Source: Rhizobium sp. 18055 (GTDB taxonomy: Bacteria > Pseudomonadota > Alphaproteobacteria > Rhizobiales > Rhizobiaceae). From it: 64,000 nt of DNA. Positions 54,501-62,472 of this stretch are shown one piece after another. Below the pieces are notes generated by a model. The model saw only the letters and a list, made by a program, of their open reading frames with translations. It did not search any database and was not told the origin of the DNA. The DNA is taken from NCBI RefSeq assembly GCF_902706285.1, contig NZ_CACSKD010000003.1, forward strand, positions 124,001 to 188,000, written 5' to 3'. Within the stretch, counting starts at the first letter, position 1, and every line of letters begins with the position of its first letter. Position numbers and translations under genes: made by a program.

Positions 54501-57320
54501 GCCGTTGCCGCACTGAAGGAAGGCAACTCCGCAGAGGCCATCAGCACCTCCGGTGCCCTGACGATCAGCGACATCGACAACCCCTCAGCCTTCCTCGCGC
54601 AGACGAATACTGTCGGCAACTACGGCAAGTTCTCGATTGCTGCCAATGGTGCGTGGACCTACACCGCAAGCTCGGCGCATGATGAGTTCAAGGCCGGCGA
54701 GGTCTATCATGAAACCTTCACGGTCAGCGCAGTTGACGGTACCATCACGACGGTGAAGGTGGATATCACCGGTACCAACGATGCTGCGGTTCTCTCCAGC
54801 GCCGTTGCCGCTCTGAGCGAGGGCAATAAGGCAGGGGCGATCAGCGCCTCCGGCGCCCTGACGATCACTGACGTCGACAGCGCTGAGGCCTTCGTCGCGC
54901 AGACCAATAGTGCTGGCACCTACGGCAAGTTCTCGATTGCTACAAACGGCTCGTGGACTTACACCGCAAGCTCGGCCCACAACGAATTTGAAGCGGGCAA
55001 GCTTTACACCGAAACGTTCAGTGTCAGCTCGGCAGACGGCACCAAGACTTCTGTGACGGTCAACATCACCGGCACCAACGATGCAGCGGTCATCACCGGG
55101 ACGAGCAGCGGAACCACAATCGAGGCTGGTTATGCAAATGCCGGCACCGCAACGGTCACCGGCGACCTGAATTCGACCGATGTCGATAACGCGGCGGACA
55201 CATGGACCGTCGTCAGCAAGGCCGCCGCAAGCGCCCTCGGCTACGGCACCTACACGATCGATGCGGCAGGCAAGTGGAGCTATGTCCTCGACAACACCAA
55301 CGCCAAGGTGAACGCGCTCAACACTGGCGACAAGTTGACCGACACGTTCACCGTGACCACGATCGACGGTACGCCGCAGGTCGTGACGGTGACCATCAAC
55401 GGTGCCGATGACACCAAGCCCAACAGTGCGCCAATCGTCGTTGCCGATACAATTGTGACCAACGCGTCTTCGATCACGATCCCGGATTGGGTGCTGCTTC
55501 AGAACGACAGCGATCTTGATGGCGACACGCTGAGCATTACCGGCGTCAAGAATGCCGGTTTTGATAGCGTCAGCCATTCCTCCGGCAGTCAGACCGTTAC
55601 GTTCAACGATGGTTTCTTCACCTTTCGAGGCGGCTCGTTCGATTACACGGCCTCGGATGGCAAGGCAGCAACCAGCGGTCACGTCGATGTTGATTACACC
55701 GGATCCAGCTCAGTAACTGGTGGCGCCGGCAACGACATCCTTATCGGCCGCGGCAGTGATGGCGACAGCCTCAATGGCAGGGGCGGCAACGACATCCTGA
55801 TCGGCGGCAACGGCGATGAAACGCTGAATGGCGGCGACGGCGACGATATTCTCGTTGGCGGCGGCGGTGGCGATACGCTGACCGGCGGCACGGGCAATAA
55901 TACGTTCATGATTGCTACCGGCGATTCCGCTCCGGTCGTTACCTTGTCGAATGACTTCATTGGCCGGACGAGCTATTCGGTCTCCGGTTATGACCAGATC
56001 ACCGATTTCAATGCCAAGGATGACAAGATCGAACTGCCAAACAGTGCGGCTCTTGTGGTTTTGTCGAACACGTCGAACGGTAATTTTGCCAACGTCACGC
56101 TTTCGCAGAGCAGCGTAAGCTCGACCATTACCGCTCACACGATTAGCAATGGCATCGTGTCCTTCTACAATGGTCAGACACGGACGGCGATCGACTCGAG
56201 CTTGGATCTCGCCACCGCCGTCAAGTACCTGCAGGGCGGTGGACTGGCCAACAATACCGTGGTGGCTTTCACCGCTGCTCTCGCGGATGGTGTCCACACC
56301 TTTCTGTTCGAGCATCAGACCGGTCTGGACTACACGTTGGTTGACCTGAAGGGCTACACCCTTCCGGCTGGCGGCCTGTCGTCCATCGTCGGCGCAACCT
56401 CCGCCATCGACCCCATCATCCTCGACCTCGACCACAACGGCATTGCGCTCACCACCCTCGACAACGGTGTCTCCTTCGACATCAATGCCGATGGTCACCA
56501 GGACAAGATTGCCTGGACGGCTGGTACGGACGGCATTCTGGCCTATGATGTCGATGGCAATGGCAAGATCGACAATGGCAGCGAGATCTTCTCGCCGCAC
56601 TTTGCCGGCGGCAGCTATGTCGATGGCCTGGCGGCGCTGGCGACGCTCGACAGCAACCATGACGGCAAGATCGATGCCACCGACGAGGCGTTTTCGAAGC
56701 TTACCATCTGGCAGGACCTCAATCACAACGGCATCAGCGATGCCGGCGAGCTGTCGAGCCTGGCCGATCACCAGATCGCCAGCCTCTCGCTCGATGCCAG
56801 TGCCTCGAACACTGACATCAACGGTCAGTCGGTGCTCGCGGACGGCAGCTACACGCTGACGGACGGCTCGGCCGGCCACTTCGTCGAAGTCGCCTTCGAC
56901 ACCGCGCTCGGTGGCAGCGACGACCACGCCTACGCGCTGATCGGCAGCGATGGTGACGACATCCTCTCCGGCGCCGGCGGCATGTACACGCTGACGGGCG
57001 GGGTAGGGGCCGACACCTTCGTGCTCGACACCAACGCGCTGGCCGACGTCAAGCTTGCCGACGTGATCACAGATTACAAGGCCGGCGAAGGCGACACGCT
57101 CGATGTGTCGAAGCTTCTCGACAGCCTGCTCGGCCACGAGGCAACCGAAGCCGAGGCGCTCTCAAGCGTCAAGACGACGGTCACCGGCGCCGACACGACG
57201 GTCAGCGTCAACGCCAATGGCGGCTGGCACGACGTGGCGGTTCTCCAGAACACCACGGAAGCGGTCAAGATCCTGTTCGACGACAAGCACGACGCCGTCA
57301 CCGCGCCGCATGTCGGCTAA
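45564..57320 (+). CDS. giant type I-secreted RTX/T1SS-143 adhesin
   Basis: A single 3918-residue secreted protein, a biofilm/attachment-type adhesin. Residues 1-165: N-terminal module with the HLPAGTSIDDIHVEG segment common to rhizobial T1SS-143 proteins, then VAAG at 149-152 and a Ser-rich linker. About 200-1830: roughly ten T1SS-143/Ig-like repeats, each with a D(G)DGD-type calcium pattern and NDDVP-like joints. About 1910-2365: RTX nonapeptides (GGAGNDTL-type). About 2640-3280: VCBS repeats, with a lectin-like module inserted at 2700-2884 and two 100-residue copies at 2970-3169. About 3386-3448: second RTX block. About 3615-3733: DxDxNG EF-hand-like loops. C-terminus: short RTX and a type I secretion signal. 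ATG 45564 is chosen. The exporter genes follow at 58555. Confidence 0.95.
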   Translation: MSIEDPRISAGDAEHVTHDFISDIHEDAMMQTSAAKGVEVAQAVSGQQTQQQTDQPAETTGRLPAAPEVASAAPAGEVVPDQNNIAHLPAGTSIDDIHVEGNNLVLVQADGTEIVIVNGALHVPTFLLGEVELPQQAVIAALEQSNINVAAGPDGSYSASSSPSSSGADFQDGLQPDANDPTQLASLLADTQQADAAPGGNRENIDDVPIITPTTVLSLTETGLVEGGFQSQTVNGQFGFIGGADNGVITSIGYTGSLNQDEEGGLPGAPIDLTSGGVPVVVTANGLTLTGTANGQVVFTLTVTNVNTGEFTFTQSGPLDHPDGGQAGAADILRLQFSYTVTDNDLDSTTGFASIDIGDSAPTIDLAGANDNSSVNEAGLQGGESPAVSGSISLGVQWGADSGSQRDLTFSQQSAPEGLTSHGEIIQYQISADGHTLTGYTGPANGEGHVDVFIVTLDPASAHGSYTFQLLTSIDHPQAQPSVGDEGGIVLLAVDNAQDTQIDLSFAITAKDADGDTVPAAFTVTINDDVPVANDADNKTGMEDDIQSVFPGNIDGETGVKTVSGDAGALFTTGADGFRSIELGGEQMTLTAIYKGENGFALQENASWGDASVKGGDTTFTAIGAQSGQTVATLVVHADGSYEFTVSAPLVHTGSGEDDLSLTVNFIVTDGDNDTSSGTLTVIVNDDAPMASVVSAETKLDDDAQLLFSGNADGDGDVADAKSVTGSAGSLFTAGADGVQSVSFTEPKGLQAIYDVNGHGVPESVEYATTTGKDGATILTATGVDSHAVVFILTVNADGSYSFDLSAPLVHGKAGETDDNLPVTIGFQTTDGDGDTATGSLTINVKDDVPVTTGTIVAVSADEGDILNFLSQGNSPRDGTADGSSSDLSAIGLGYAATVSGSVASTVAFGADGSAAAGAFTFTSNAVATLSALHLSSKGGELSYAVVGNTIIGYVDNGNHVYNPLVDRPVLSLTLNSDGSFKYQQYDQLDHAAGTGNDLKSGSETVSGIDFGSIIKATDGDGDSVVLDGKLTVTVADDVPTVSISLTGRTVIHDETTGNDKGTNDSTSSAAKSPFAGIESTEGLHALGYARNGNAIVTYGSSVGADEPSKVSLTLHVTTEVSGLSTTAGEKITLHEENGLVVGRDSDGNAVFAISLDSSGHVSIAQYQAIQHPIGTDANELVDLTGKISAVISATDFDGDTTTKSIDIGSQIQFRDDAPTLTAQPETATVSEAELRTDHNPTGMVQTDFRSLNVNWGADKAGAHVDFATDSQGQPLHPDGLTSDGVSLSYALRTTQSGENQLVAFKSTETINNPVFIVALTSPTNPSYGITLFQNIDHAANSDTTTLKFTVVATDGDGDHIDINVNVAILDDKPIIGTVEHESVSETALPLTFGDEILADTANSAVQKGDLAISWGADDRNGSGNIDRSVSFGSFAAPANLTSDGQTITYSFNSDKTVLTASAGPGHTVIFTVSLSDSGSGEYTFRLYGNIDHATDSKTLDFGFVARDADGDAVTGTISVDILDGGPQIGNVENETVNESALPTDLIDVILADTPYSTVQVGNLAVDWGADNNNSGVSNNRSLAFSGIVNGAPSGLTHDGVAIVYTLSQNNTVLTAKAGGTEIFTVSLSDDGTGSYTFVLKDSIDHTSGNGTSATLDFGFTATDSDGDTAKSSFSVSIIDDTPEAHTPSIQTVEEASGSPAISNVSLNIDWKSDDGAARNVVFTSNSAAANVISASSLTSSGQPLSYVLINAILVAYIGSQIPADAHADNVVFSVALSKDGSGAYSFTLNQPLDQTSSIRGNDHFTDITFRYSAIDSDGDADTASFTVRVDAAGEISNQNHDISYADLTSGVFVNLDNAAATYAGQTVGADKATDTSAVTDKVVGIDNVSGIVNVTGSTGNDAIVGGSEDNVLKGGAGDDRLIGGGGNDVLDGGTNTTVGFTVPGSPTSDGAAAILASVHGGDTADYSGSSANIIANLGDAANWPVTIGAHQATGEGSDTLNGIESVAGGSGDDVIFGDGSANILVGGAGSDNIFGGAGDDLLYGGDDTVGDGLFAGAGDDVLILGNGGGTAKGEGGNDLIYGGTGNDYLYGESDGPQYPNQAGNDTIFAGAGNDYIEGDGGNDKLYGEDGNDTIVGGTGSDTLFGGAGNDTFILGTDVIGSGTRVLDLGNGTLQTVSIDGLAGTADVVSGGTGYDKIVLDAGSASGYVHDTYSATGYISGVEEITGTSGNDVIMVASSYHSDAAGGGITIDGGAGNDAIGGGAGNDTLLGGDGDDLISGLSGDDTLEGGAGNDTLYGGTGNDILRGGADNDVMYGGDGVDRLDGGAGNDILIGGKGDDALIGGAGNDLFKYSVGDGNDRINGGSETGTEAPNYDILEITGDAEQRSFTIGQLAQASAGNIAPYPAETDLNDVTVSYTGTDTATIRADEIERIVINTGSAGDTVTVGDLTGTAIAPATIVINSGSGSDTIDLTALAGTKVEINDADPSGSGDIDTVKLAGHWTDYTVTQASDGTFAIARGDTVIATAKNIEQFQFAADVSQAHDGIVSAADLLNDAPKAVADTASVTEAGGVNNGTDGVAQAQGNVLANDTDVDAYDTKVVTQVGSTTVASTGETVVNGTYGALTIHADGSYTYTLDDTRTVTQSLAAGEQKSEVFNYTMADAHGETATASLSITVNGTNDTAVIGGTATGTITEDVSVVSTAPYYSENFEGRPQGDAPEWGSNALIQKSGSLTQHLSENNIALYDGRQSVAHTIDIPAGVAAANIAFDFLKIDSWDGGEHLQVYLNGKEVIVFTPENTGNDGKDGATGTFSVNGISGTYVITSSGVDTALNGGMTANDRIYHVSLVAEGLGSKVTLGFGNNLDQGYTDEDFGIDNIVIRDANVGKLIAQGDLTVTDADHDQASFVAQSGVAGSNGYGVFTLTEAGHWTYTASNADPRIQALGAGVSVTDTLTVRSIDGTPQIVAVTINGTNDAAVLSSAVAALKEGNSAEAISTSGALTISDIDNPSAFLAQTNTVGNYGKFSIAANGAWTYTASSAHDEFKAGEVYHETFTVSAVDGTITTVKVDITGTNDAAVLSSAVAALSEGNKAGAISASGALTITDVDSAEAFVAQTNSAGTYGKFSIATNGSWTYTASSAHNEFEAGKLYTETFSVSSADGTKTSVTVNITGTNDAAVITGTSSGTTIEAGYANAGTATVTGDLNSTDVDNAADTWTVVSKAAASALGYGTYTIDAAGKWSYVLDNTNAKVNALNTGDKLTDTFTVTTIDGTPQVVTVTINGADDTKPNSAPIVVADTIVTNASSITIPDWVLLQNDSDLDGDTLSITGVKNAGFDSVSHSSGSQTVTFNDGFFTFRGGSFDYTASDGKAATSGHVDVDYTGSSSVTGGAGNDILIGRGSDGDSLNGRGGNDILIGGNGDETLNGGDGDDILVGGGGGDTLTGGTGNNTFMIATGDSAPVVTLSNDFIGRTSYSVSGYDQITDFNAKDDKIELPNSAALVVLSNTSNGNFANVTLSQSSVSSTITAHTISNGIVSFYNGQTRTAIDSSLDLATAVKYLQGGGLANNTVVAFTAALADGVHTFLFEHQTGLDYTLVDLKGYTLPAGGLSSIVGATSAIDPIILDLDHNGIALTTLDNGVSFDINADGHQDKIAWTAGTDGILAYDVDGNGKIDNGSEIFSPHFAGGSYVDGLAALATLDSNHDGKIDATDEAFSKLTIWQDLNHNGISDAGELSSLADHQIASLSLDASASNTDINGQSVLADGSYTLTDGSAGHFVEVAFDTALGGSDDHAYALIGSDGDDILSGAGGMYTLTGGVGADTFVLDTNALADVKLADVITDYKAGEGDTLDVSKLLDSLLGHEATEAEALSSVKTTVTGADTTVSVNANGGWHDVAVLQNTTEAVKILFDDKHDAVTAPHVG
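51306..52655 (+). repeat. RTX nonapeptide-coding block of the adhesin
   Basis: Dozens of GGxGxDxxx units (27-base period, GC-rich, GGCGGCGCCGGCAACGAC-like) encode parallel beta-roll calcium sites. Interrupted by non-repeat segments near 51380-51590 and 52030-52290. The DNA repeat comes from coding repetition, not a CRISPR. Confidence 0.9.
54471..55070 (+). repeat. two 300-bp tandem VCBS-coding repeats
   Basis: The segment starting GG-ACCAACGATGC recurs at 54471, 54771 and 55071 with an exact 300-base period. The two units encode 100-residue VCBS copies (GTNDAAVLSSAVAAL at both) that are highly similar in DNA and protein. A third, diverged unit follows. Confidence 0.88.
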
Positions 57321-57341
57321 CGGCTAACGGCTGACGGATAA
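57318..57341 (+). other. stop codons in all three frames after the adhesin
   Basis: A heptamer repeat (GGCTAAC, GGCTAAC, GGCTGAC, GGATAAC) places TAA at 57318, TAA at 57325, TGA at 57332 and TAA at 57339. With a seven-base period each falls in a different frame, so every plus frame is closed at the adhesin end. Confidence 0.8.
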
Positions 57342-57375
57342 CAGGCCGGCAGAACCACTCTGCCATCGAGATTGG

Positions 57376-57398
57376 AAAAGGCGCGCGAGCGCCTTTTT
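57376..57398 (+). terminator. intrinsic terminator of the adhesin gene
   Basis: AAAAGGCGC and GCGCCTTTT form a nine-pair stem with loop GCGA and end in a T run, 56 bases past the adhesin stop. The exporter operon must therefore have its own promoter or rely on read-through. Confidence 0.9.
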
Positions 57399-57487
57399 CG
57401 CGTTGTGGGGAGAAAACGAGGCGGCATAAACGCCGGCTATGCGGAAAATTGTCTTTGCCGAAGGGTGAAAAGCCGGCGCCGCGCACG

Positions 57488-57510
57488 AAAAGAGGCGCCC
57501 TGCGCGCCTC
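57488..57510 (-). terminator. intrinsic terminator of the degenerate GGDEF gene
   Basis: On the minus strand GAGGCGC and GCGCCTC form a seven-pair stem with a five-base loop and are followed by TTTT (plus-strand 57488-57491). Confidence 0.85.
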
Positions 57511-57555
57511 ATTGGATATCCCATGGGAACAATCGAACCGCCGCCCCGCCGCGCC

Positions 57556-58320
57556 TCAGGCAGCCGGCAGTCTCGAGATCGGCACGGCCTCGTCCGCGTC
57601 GATGCCGCCGCGGTCCATGGCCATTTCGTCGGCCAGTTGGCGGATGTGGTTGAAGTCCGTCGGACCGTCGAACACGGCGCCGCCGAGGCGGATGTTGAGC
57701 GACAGCGGTGCGTCGCCGGCGGTGAATGCGGCCTGCTCGCAGCGGCGGCGGATGCGCATGCCGACATCCTGGGCATTCTCGATGGTGGCGCCCGGCAGGA
57801 ACACGCCGAGTTCGTTGGTCGCCAGCCGCGCGACGAGATCGCCGGAGCGCACCGACGACTGGGTGATGGTGGCGAGCGACTGCATGACGGTGTCTGCCCA
57901 TTGCGGTCCGTAGCGCCGGCTGATGGCATCGAGCGTGTCGATGACGATGGCGATCATCACGCCGCCGGCGTCCGTAGCGATTCGTTTTCGCCTGTCTATG
58001 TAGTGTTCTACCGCGGCTGCGAAGGCAGCGCCGTTCAAAGTCTTGGTAACGCTGTCGTGCCTTTGAGCATAATTGACCGCTTCTTGTAGTTTCCGCAGTT
58101 CATTATTCTTCACTTGAAGCATCATCAGCAGCGGAAATGCAACAAAAACCGAAATTGCAGTGGCTCCGGTGAACCCTACCAAAAATGGTCGATCCGGCAT
58201 CAGAAGGTTTAATATAAGTAAAAACCCGACTGAACATGCAGCAAAGCAAATCGAAGCGATTGCTGCAATGCGAAGAGCCGAAAGGTCTGTTGCGGAACGG
58301 TAACTCTGGCGGAATTTCAT
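57556..58320 (-). CDS. membrane protein with degenerate GGDEF domain
   Basis: A 254-residue protein. Two hydrophobic helices (about 16-38 and 45-65) precede a short coiled segment and a GGDEF-type domain (about 85-250). The active-site loop that should read R-x-GGDEF is RLATNEL, so both glycines and the Asp are lost and diguanylate cyclase activity is unlikely; only the Glu remains. The earlier RRYGPQWADTVMQSLA and metal-Asp segments are recognisable. It lies antisense between the adhesin and its exporter, with its own terminator. It may be a receptor or regulator for that locus; inference. ATG 58318-58320. Confidence 0.82.
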   Translation of the reverse strand: MKFRQSYRSATDLSALRIAAIASICFAACSVGFLLILNLLMPDRPFLVGFTGATAISVFVAFPLLMMLQVKNNELRKLQEAVNYAQRHDSVTKTLNGAAFAAAVEHYIDRRKRIATDAGGVMIAIVIDTLDAISRRYGPQWADTVMQSLATITQSSVRSGDLVARLATNELGVFLPGATIENAQDVGMRIRRRCEQAAFTAGDAPLSLNIRLGGAVFDGPTDFNHIRQLADEMAMDRGGIDADEAVPISRLPAA

Positions 58321-58554
58321 AGCGGGCACGTCCTTGTGGAAGTAACGCCAGAGAAACATACGCGGAAAAAGTTGACGTTAAAAAACCCTGTAAAATTCTA
58401 GCTTTAGCTCGTTATACAGGCGAATTAACTGTCTCCGCAGGAAAGCCGGTTGCTGCAATAGGAATGTGAAAAAATTGGTGTTACTTGTCTGCCGAATGAA
58501 AGCTTTCGGTATACGGGTTCGCCCGGTGAATTTAGATGTTGAGGGGCATCCATC

Positions 58555-59997
58555 TTGTTTAAAAGCAAAAGCATAATTGCAGTCTTGTCTGCCACTGTTG
58601 CTCTGAATTTCTCGTTTTTCGTCGATGCAAATGCGATGTCCTTGCAGCAGGCCATCGAAAAAACGATGAAGACAAATCCGCAGATACTTCAGGCTGCAAA
58701 AGATAGAGAAGCAATCGAGTTTGAACTTCGCCAGGCGCGCGGTTTGTACTTGCCGTCTGTCGATCTGGAAGCCGGTATCGGCCGCCGCAGGCTGTCGAAT
58801 TCGACCACGGGCACGCTGAGCTCGGATCACGATTACCTGTCGCCCGGCGATGTCGGTGTCACGGTCACCCAGACGCTGTTTGATGGTGGCGCCCGCAAGT
58901 CGCAGGTCGATCAGCAGGCATCCCGCGTCGATGGCGCCTCCTTCCGCGTTCTGGAGCGCTCCGAAGCGCTGGCGCTCGAAGTGACCCAGGATTACCTGGA
59001 ATATATGCTTCAGAATCAGATTGTTGCGGCTGCGAAGGAGAATGTCTCCTTCCACTCGACGATGGTCGGCGACATCAACGAAAGCATCAAGGGCGGCGCG
59101 CTGACTGACGCCGACCGTCTCCAGGGCAGCGAACGCCTGCAGGCCGCCAGGGCTCGCCTGCGCGAAGCGCTGGAAGAGCTGGAAGCCACCAAGATCCGCT
59201 TCATGAAGGCCGTCGGCGAGCCGATCGTCAATCCGGTGGTGCCACCATCGGTTGCCAAGTATATCCCGAAGACACTCGACGATGCACTGTTCGTCGCCAA
59301 CAAGAACAGCCCGCGTATCTATTCCGCCAATGCGGATATCGATGCGGCCGATGCCGGCGTTCGTGGCGCGCGAGCCAACTATCTGCCGAAGGTCAATCTT
59401 GAAGGCACGGCCCGCGTCGGCGACGATATCGACGGCGATGTCGGCAATACCAATGACTACCAGGTGCGCGTCGTCGCCCGCTGGAACCTCTATCGCGGCG
59501 GCATCGATGTTGCCCGCGAGCAGGAGCAGATCCGTCGCTCCGGCGAGCAGCGCTATGCGCTGGCCCAGGTACAGCGCGAAGTCAAGGAATCGGTCAGTTC
59601 CGCCTGGAACGAACGCGCCAGCCGCGGCGAGCTGTCGGGCATCCTCGGCAAGCAGTCGTCGATCAACAACCAGCTGGTCGGGTCCTACCGCGAGCAGTTC
59701 AAGGTCGGCCAGCGTTCGCTGCTCGACGTGCTCGACGCGCAGAACACCCGCTTCAACACCAAGGTTCTCGCAGACACGGCGCGCGTTGCCTCGCTGTTTG
59801 CCGAGTACAAGATCCTCGCCGCATCCGGCAATCTGCTTCAGACCATGAAGCTGAAGCCGCTCGACGATACCAGTGCTTACGCTCGCCAGGAGTTCGCTGT
59901 TCCTGCGACCGCCCAGAACCCCGGATATGCCGAAGTCGACTCGCATCAGAAGGCTGGCATGCCTATGGATCTCCTGGCGCCGATCCGTCAGCAATAG
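58555..59997 (+). CDS. TolC-family outer membrane channel of the T1SS
   Basis: A 480-residue outer-membrane efflux protein. A signal peptide (about 1-27) ends in DANA. Two OEP repeats form the alpha-helical tunnel, with AIEKTMKTNPQILQAAKDREA, DVGVTVTQTLFDGGARKSQV and FKVGQRSLLDVLDAQNTRFN segments. It starts with TTG at 58555 after GAGGGGC; no ATG precedes the signal peptide. It is the first gene of the exporter operon TolC-ABC-HlyD. Confidence 0.92.
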   Translation: MFKSKSIIAVLSATVALNFSFFVDANAMSLQQAIEKTMKTNPQILQAAKDREAIEFELRQARGLYLPSVDLEAGIGRRRLSNSTTGTLSSDHDYLSPGDVGVTVTQTLFDGGARKSQVDQQASRVDGASFRVLERSEALALEVTQDYLEYMLQNQIVAAAKENVSFHSTMVGDINESIKGGALTDADRLQGSERLQAARARLREALEELEATKIRFMKAVGEPIVNPVVPPSVAKYIPKTLDDALFVANKNSPRIYSANADIDAADAGVRGARANYLPKVNLEGTARVGDDIDGDVGNTNDYQVRVVARWNLYRGGIDVAREQEQIRRSGEQRYALAQVQREVKESVSSAWNERASRGELSGILGKQSSINNQLVGSYREQFKVGQRSLLDVLDAQNTRFNTKVLADTARVASLFAEYKILAASGNLLQTMKLKPLDDTSAYARQEFAVPATAQNPGYAEVDSHQKAGMPMDLLAPIRQQ

Positions 59998-60015
59998 TCG
60001 GGTGGCCATAGAACC

Positions 60016-62472
60016 ATGCTGAACGTAGCACCTGAGACGAACAGCGGTACGCCGTTGCAGACCTTCAAAGCCGCGTTCAAATCCGTGGCGGCGTTCTATG
60101 GTCGACCAAGCTCCGATACGGTTCTCTTCTCCGGGCTTCCGGATGAAGTGACCGAATCGCTGGAGGCCGACGATGTCGAGCAGATGGCCGAGCGTATCGG
60201 CCTGCAGGTCATCAAGCATTCCGAACGCGACTGTCGCCTGGGCAATTTCGATTGCCCGGCGATCGTCGCCTTCGCCGATGGCGGCGTGCTTCCGCTGCTC
60301 GAAGTCGCCGAAGACGGCTCCTACATCACCGACATCATGCCGATCGCCGGCAGTTCGATGCGTCTTACGCGGGACGATTTCGTCGCGCTGAAGCCGCAGA
60401 CGGCTTTCGCCTTCACGCTCTATTATCAGAATGCCTCGGAAGAGGCGCTGGTCGGCAATGCCGTGGAGATCGAGAAGCGCCACTGGCTGGCAACGACGCT
60501 GGCACCTTACTGGCGCACCTATGTCCGCGTCATGGTCGCCGCCCTGTTCATCAACCTGATCGCGCTCGGCTCGCCGCTCTTCACCATGAACGTCTATGAC
60601 CGGGTGCTGCCGAACAAGGCGATCCCGACGCTCTGGGTGCTGGCTGCCGGCATCACGCTCGCCTACCTCTTCGATTTCCTGCTGAAGACCGCGCGCTCGT
60701 CGCTGATCGACTATGCCGGCCGCAAGGCCGACCTGCGGCTGTCGCAGATGCTGTTCGACAAGGTGCTGAACTCGACGCTGGCCTCGCGGCCGATGTCGAC
60801 GGGCGAATACGCCAACCGTGTCACCCAGTATGAGTTCGTCCGCGAATTCTTCACCTCGAATACCATCGGCGTGCTGATCGACAGCCTGTTCGTCTTCATC
60901 TTCCTCGCCGTCATCTACCTGATTTCCGGCTGGCTGGTGGTCATCCCCGCCGTCGCTTTCGTGCTATCCGTCGTCATCGGCCTCTACGCCCAGGCGGCGA
61001 TCGGCAAGCGCATGGCGACTGCCGCCAACGAGGCCTCGCGTCGCCAGTCGCTGCTGGTCGAAACCATCTCGACCATCGAGACGCTGAAGAGCCTGCGCGC
61101 CGAAGCCACCATGCTGCGTCGCTGGCAGGAACTGACCAAATATTCCAGCCGCACCAGCGAAGAGATCAAGCACGTCTCGACCAACGCCATCAACATGACG
61201 ATGTTCGTGCAGCAGATGGTCAGCGTGCTGATCGTCATCGCCGGCACCTACGAATTCTCCGGGGGCCGCATCGCCATGGGCGCGATCGTTGCCACCGTGA
61301 TGCTCGCCAGCCGCGCCGGTGCACCGCTCGGCCAGATCGCCATGACGCTGGCGCGCTTCCGCCAGGCCACCATGTCGCTGCGCATCCTCGACAAGATCAT
61401 GGAACAGCCGGACGACCGACCCTCGACCGTCGGCTTCGTCAATCGCGAGATCGCCCGCGGCGCCTTCAGCTTCCAGGATGTGTCGTTCAACTATCCGGGC
61501 TCCGATTACCCCGTCATCAACAAGCTGTCCTTCACCGTCAAGCCCGGCGAGCGCATCGGCATCATCGGCCGCATCGGCTCCGGCAAGACCACGCTCGGAC
61601 GCCTGCTCGATGGCCTGTTTGCCCCTTCAGGCGGCCGCGTGATGATCGATGGCGTCGATATCCGCCAGTATCACATGGCAGAGGTCCGCTCGGCCGTGGC
61701 CGTCGCCGGCCAGTCGTCCGACCTGTTCTCCGGAACCGTCAAGGAAAACCTGCTGATCGGCCGCGCTGACGCCACCGACGAGGAACTGCTGGAAGTGGCC
61801 CGCATGACCGGCGTCGACGAATTCGTCGGCAATCATCCGCGCGGCTTCGACATGCCGGTCGGCGAGCGCGGCACCAATCTGTCGAGCGGCCAGAAGCAGG
61901 CACTGACCATTGCCCGCCTGCTGCTCACCCGCCCGAAGATCGTCTTCCTCGACGAGCCGTCGGGCGCCATGGACCTCGCCACCGAACGCCACCTGATTTC
62001 GCGCCTGTCGAAGGCCTTCGATCGCAACACCACGCTGTTGATCGCCACGCACCGCTACAGCATGCTGGATCTGGTCGATCGCCTGATCGTCATCGACAAG
62101 GGCCGCATCATCGCCGATGGCCCGAAGCAGGCCGTCATCGAGGCCATGCAGCGCAAGCCGCAGGCACCGGTAGCAACACAGGCACCTGCACCTGCTCAAG
62201 CACAGGCCCCAGCGCCTGCAATGGCTGCACGGCAGGCTCCCGTCACTCCTGTGGCCATGTCGGTTGCGCCAGTGACCTCGGTTGCGCCAGTGACCTCGGT
62301 TGCGCCAGTGACCTCGGTTGCGCCCCTAACGTCGGTAGCCCCCGTTGCTCCGGTGCAGCGGCCGTCCATGCAGCCAATGCCGATCGCCTCGGTGCTGACA
62401 GGCGCGCCCGTCGCCCCATCGGCGCCAGCCGCCAACGTGATGCCTTTGAACCCCGCAGTGAAGGTGTCATGA
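60016..62472 (+). CDS. type I secretion ABC transporter with Pro/Ala-rich tail
   Basis: An 818-residue peptide-exporter ABC protein. Residues 1-150: C39-peptidase-like N-terminal domain without an obvious catalytic cysteine, as in LapB/LssB-type RTX exporters. About 160-440: membrane domain. About 480-705: nucleotide-binding domain with Walker A GRIGSGKT (518-525), signature LSSGQKQ (622-628) and Walker B IVFLDEP (from 642). From about 709 on there is a 110-residue Pro/Ala-rich tail with VAPVTS hexapeptide repeats, not usual for the family. Its stop overlaps the HlyD start (ATGA). Confidence 0.94.
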   Translation: MLNVAPETNSGTPLQTFKAAFKSVAAFYGRPSSDTVLFSGLPDEVTESLEADDVEQMAERIGLQVIKHSERDCRLGNFDCPAIVAFADGGVLPLLEVAEDGSYITDIMPIAGSSMRLTRDDFVALKPQTAFAFTLYYQNASEEALVGNAVEIEKRHWLATTLAPYWRTYVRVMVAALFINLIALGSPLFTMNVYDRVLPNKAIPTLWVLAAGITLAYLFDFLLKTARSSLIDYAGRKADLRLSQMLFDKVLNSTLASRPMSTGEYANRVTQYEFVREFFTSNTIGVLIDSLFVFIFLAVIYLISGWLVVIPAVAFVLSVVIGLYAQAAIGKRMATAANEASRRQSLLVETISTIETLKSLRAEATMLRRWQELTKYSSRTSEEIKHVSTNAINMTMFVQQMVSVLIVIAGTYEFSGGRIAMGAIVATVMLASRAGAPLGQIAMTLARFRQATMSLRILDKIMEQPDDRPSTVGFVNREIARGAFSFQDVSFNYPGSDYPVINKLSFTVKPGERIGIIGRIGSGKTTLGRLLDGLFAPSGGRVMIDGVDIRQYHMAEVRSAVAVAGQSSDLFSGTVKENLLIGRADATDEELLEVARMTGVDEFVGNHPRGFDMPVGERGTNLSSGQKQALTIARLLLTRPKIVFLDEPSGAMDLATERHLISRLSKAFDRNTTLLIATHRYSMLDLVDRLIVIDKGRIIADGPKQAVIEAMQRKPQAPVATQAPAPAQAQAPAPAMAARQAPVTPVAMSVAPVTSVAPVTSVAPVTSVAPLTSVAPVAPVQRPSMQPMPIASVLTGAPVAPSAPAANVMPLNPAVKVS
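62263..62334 (+). repeat. 18-bp tandem repeat in the ABC transporter tail
   Basis: Three perfect 18-base units (GTTGCGCCAGTGACCTCG at 62263, 62281 and 62299) and a degenerate fourth at 62317 encode VAPVTS repeats. Confidence 0.9.
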
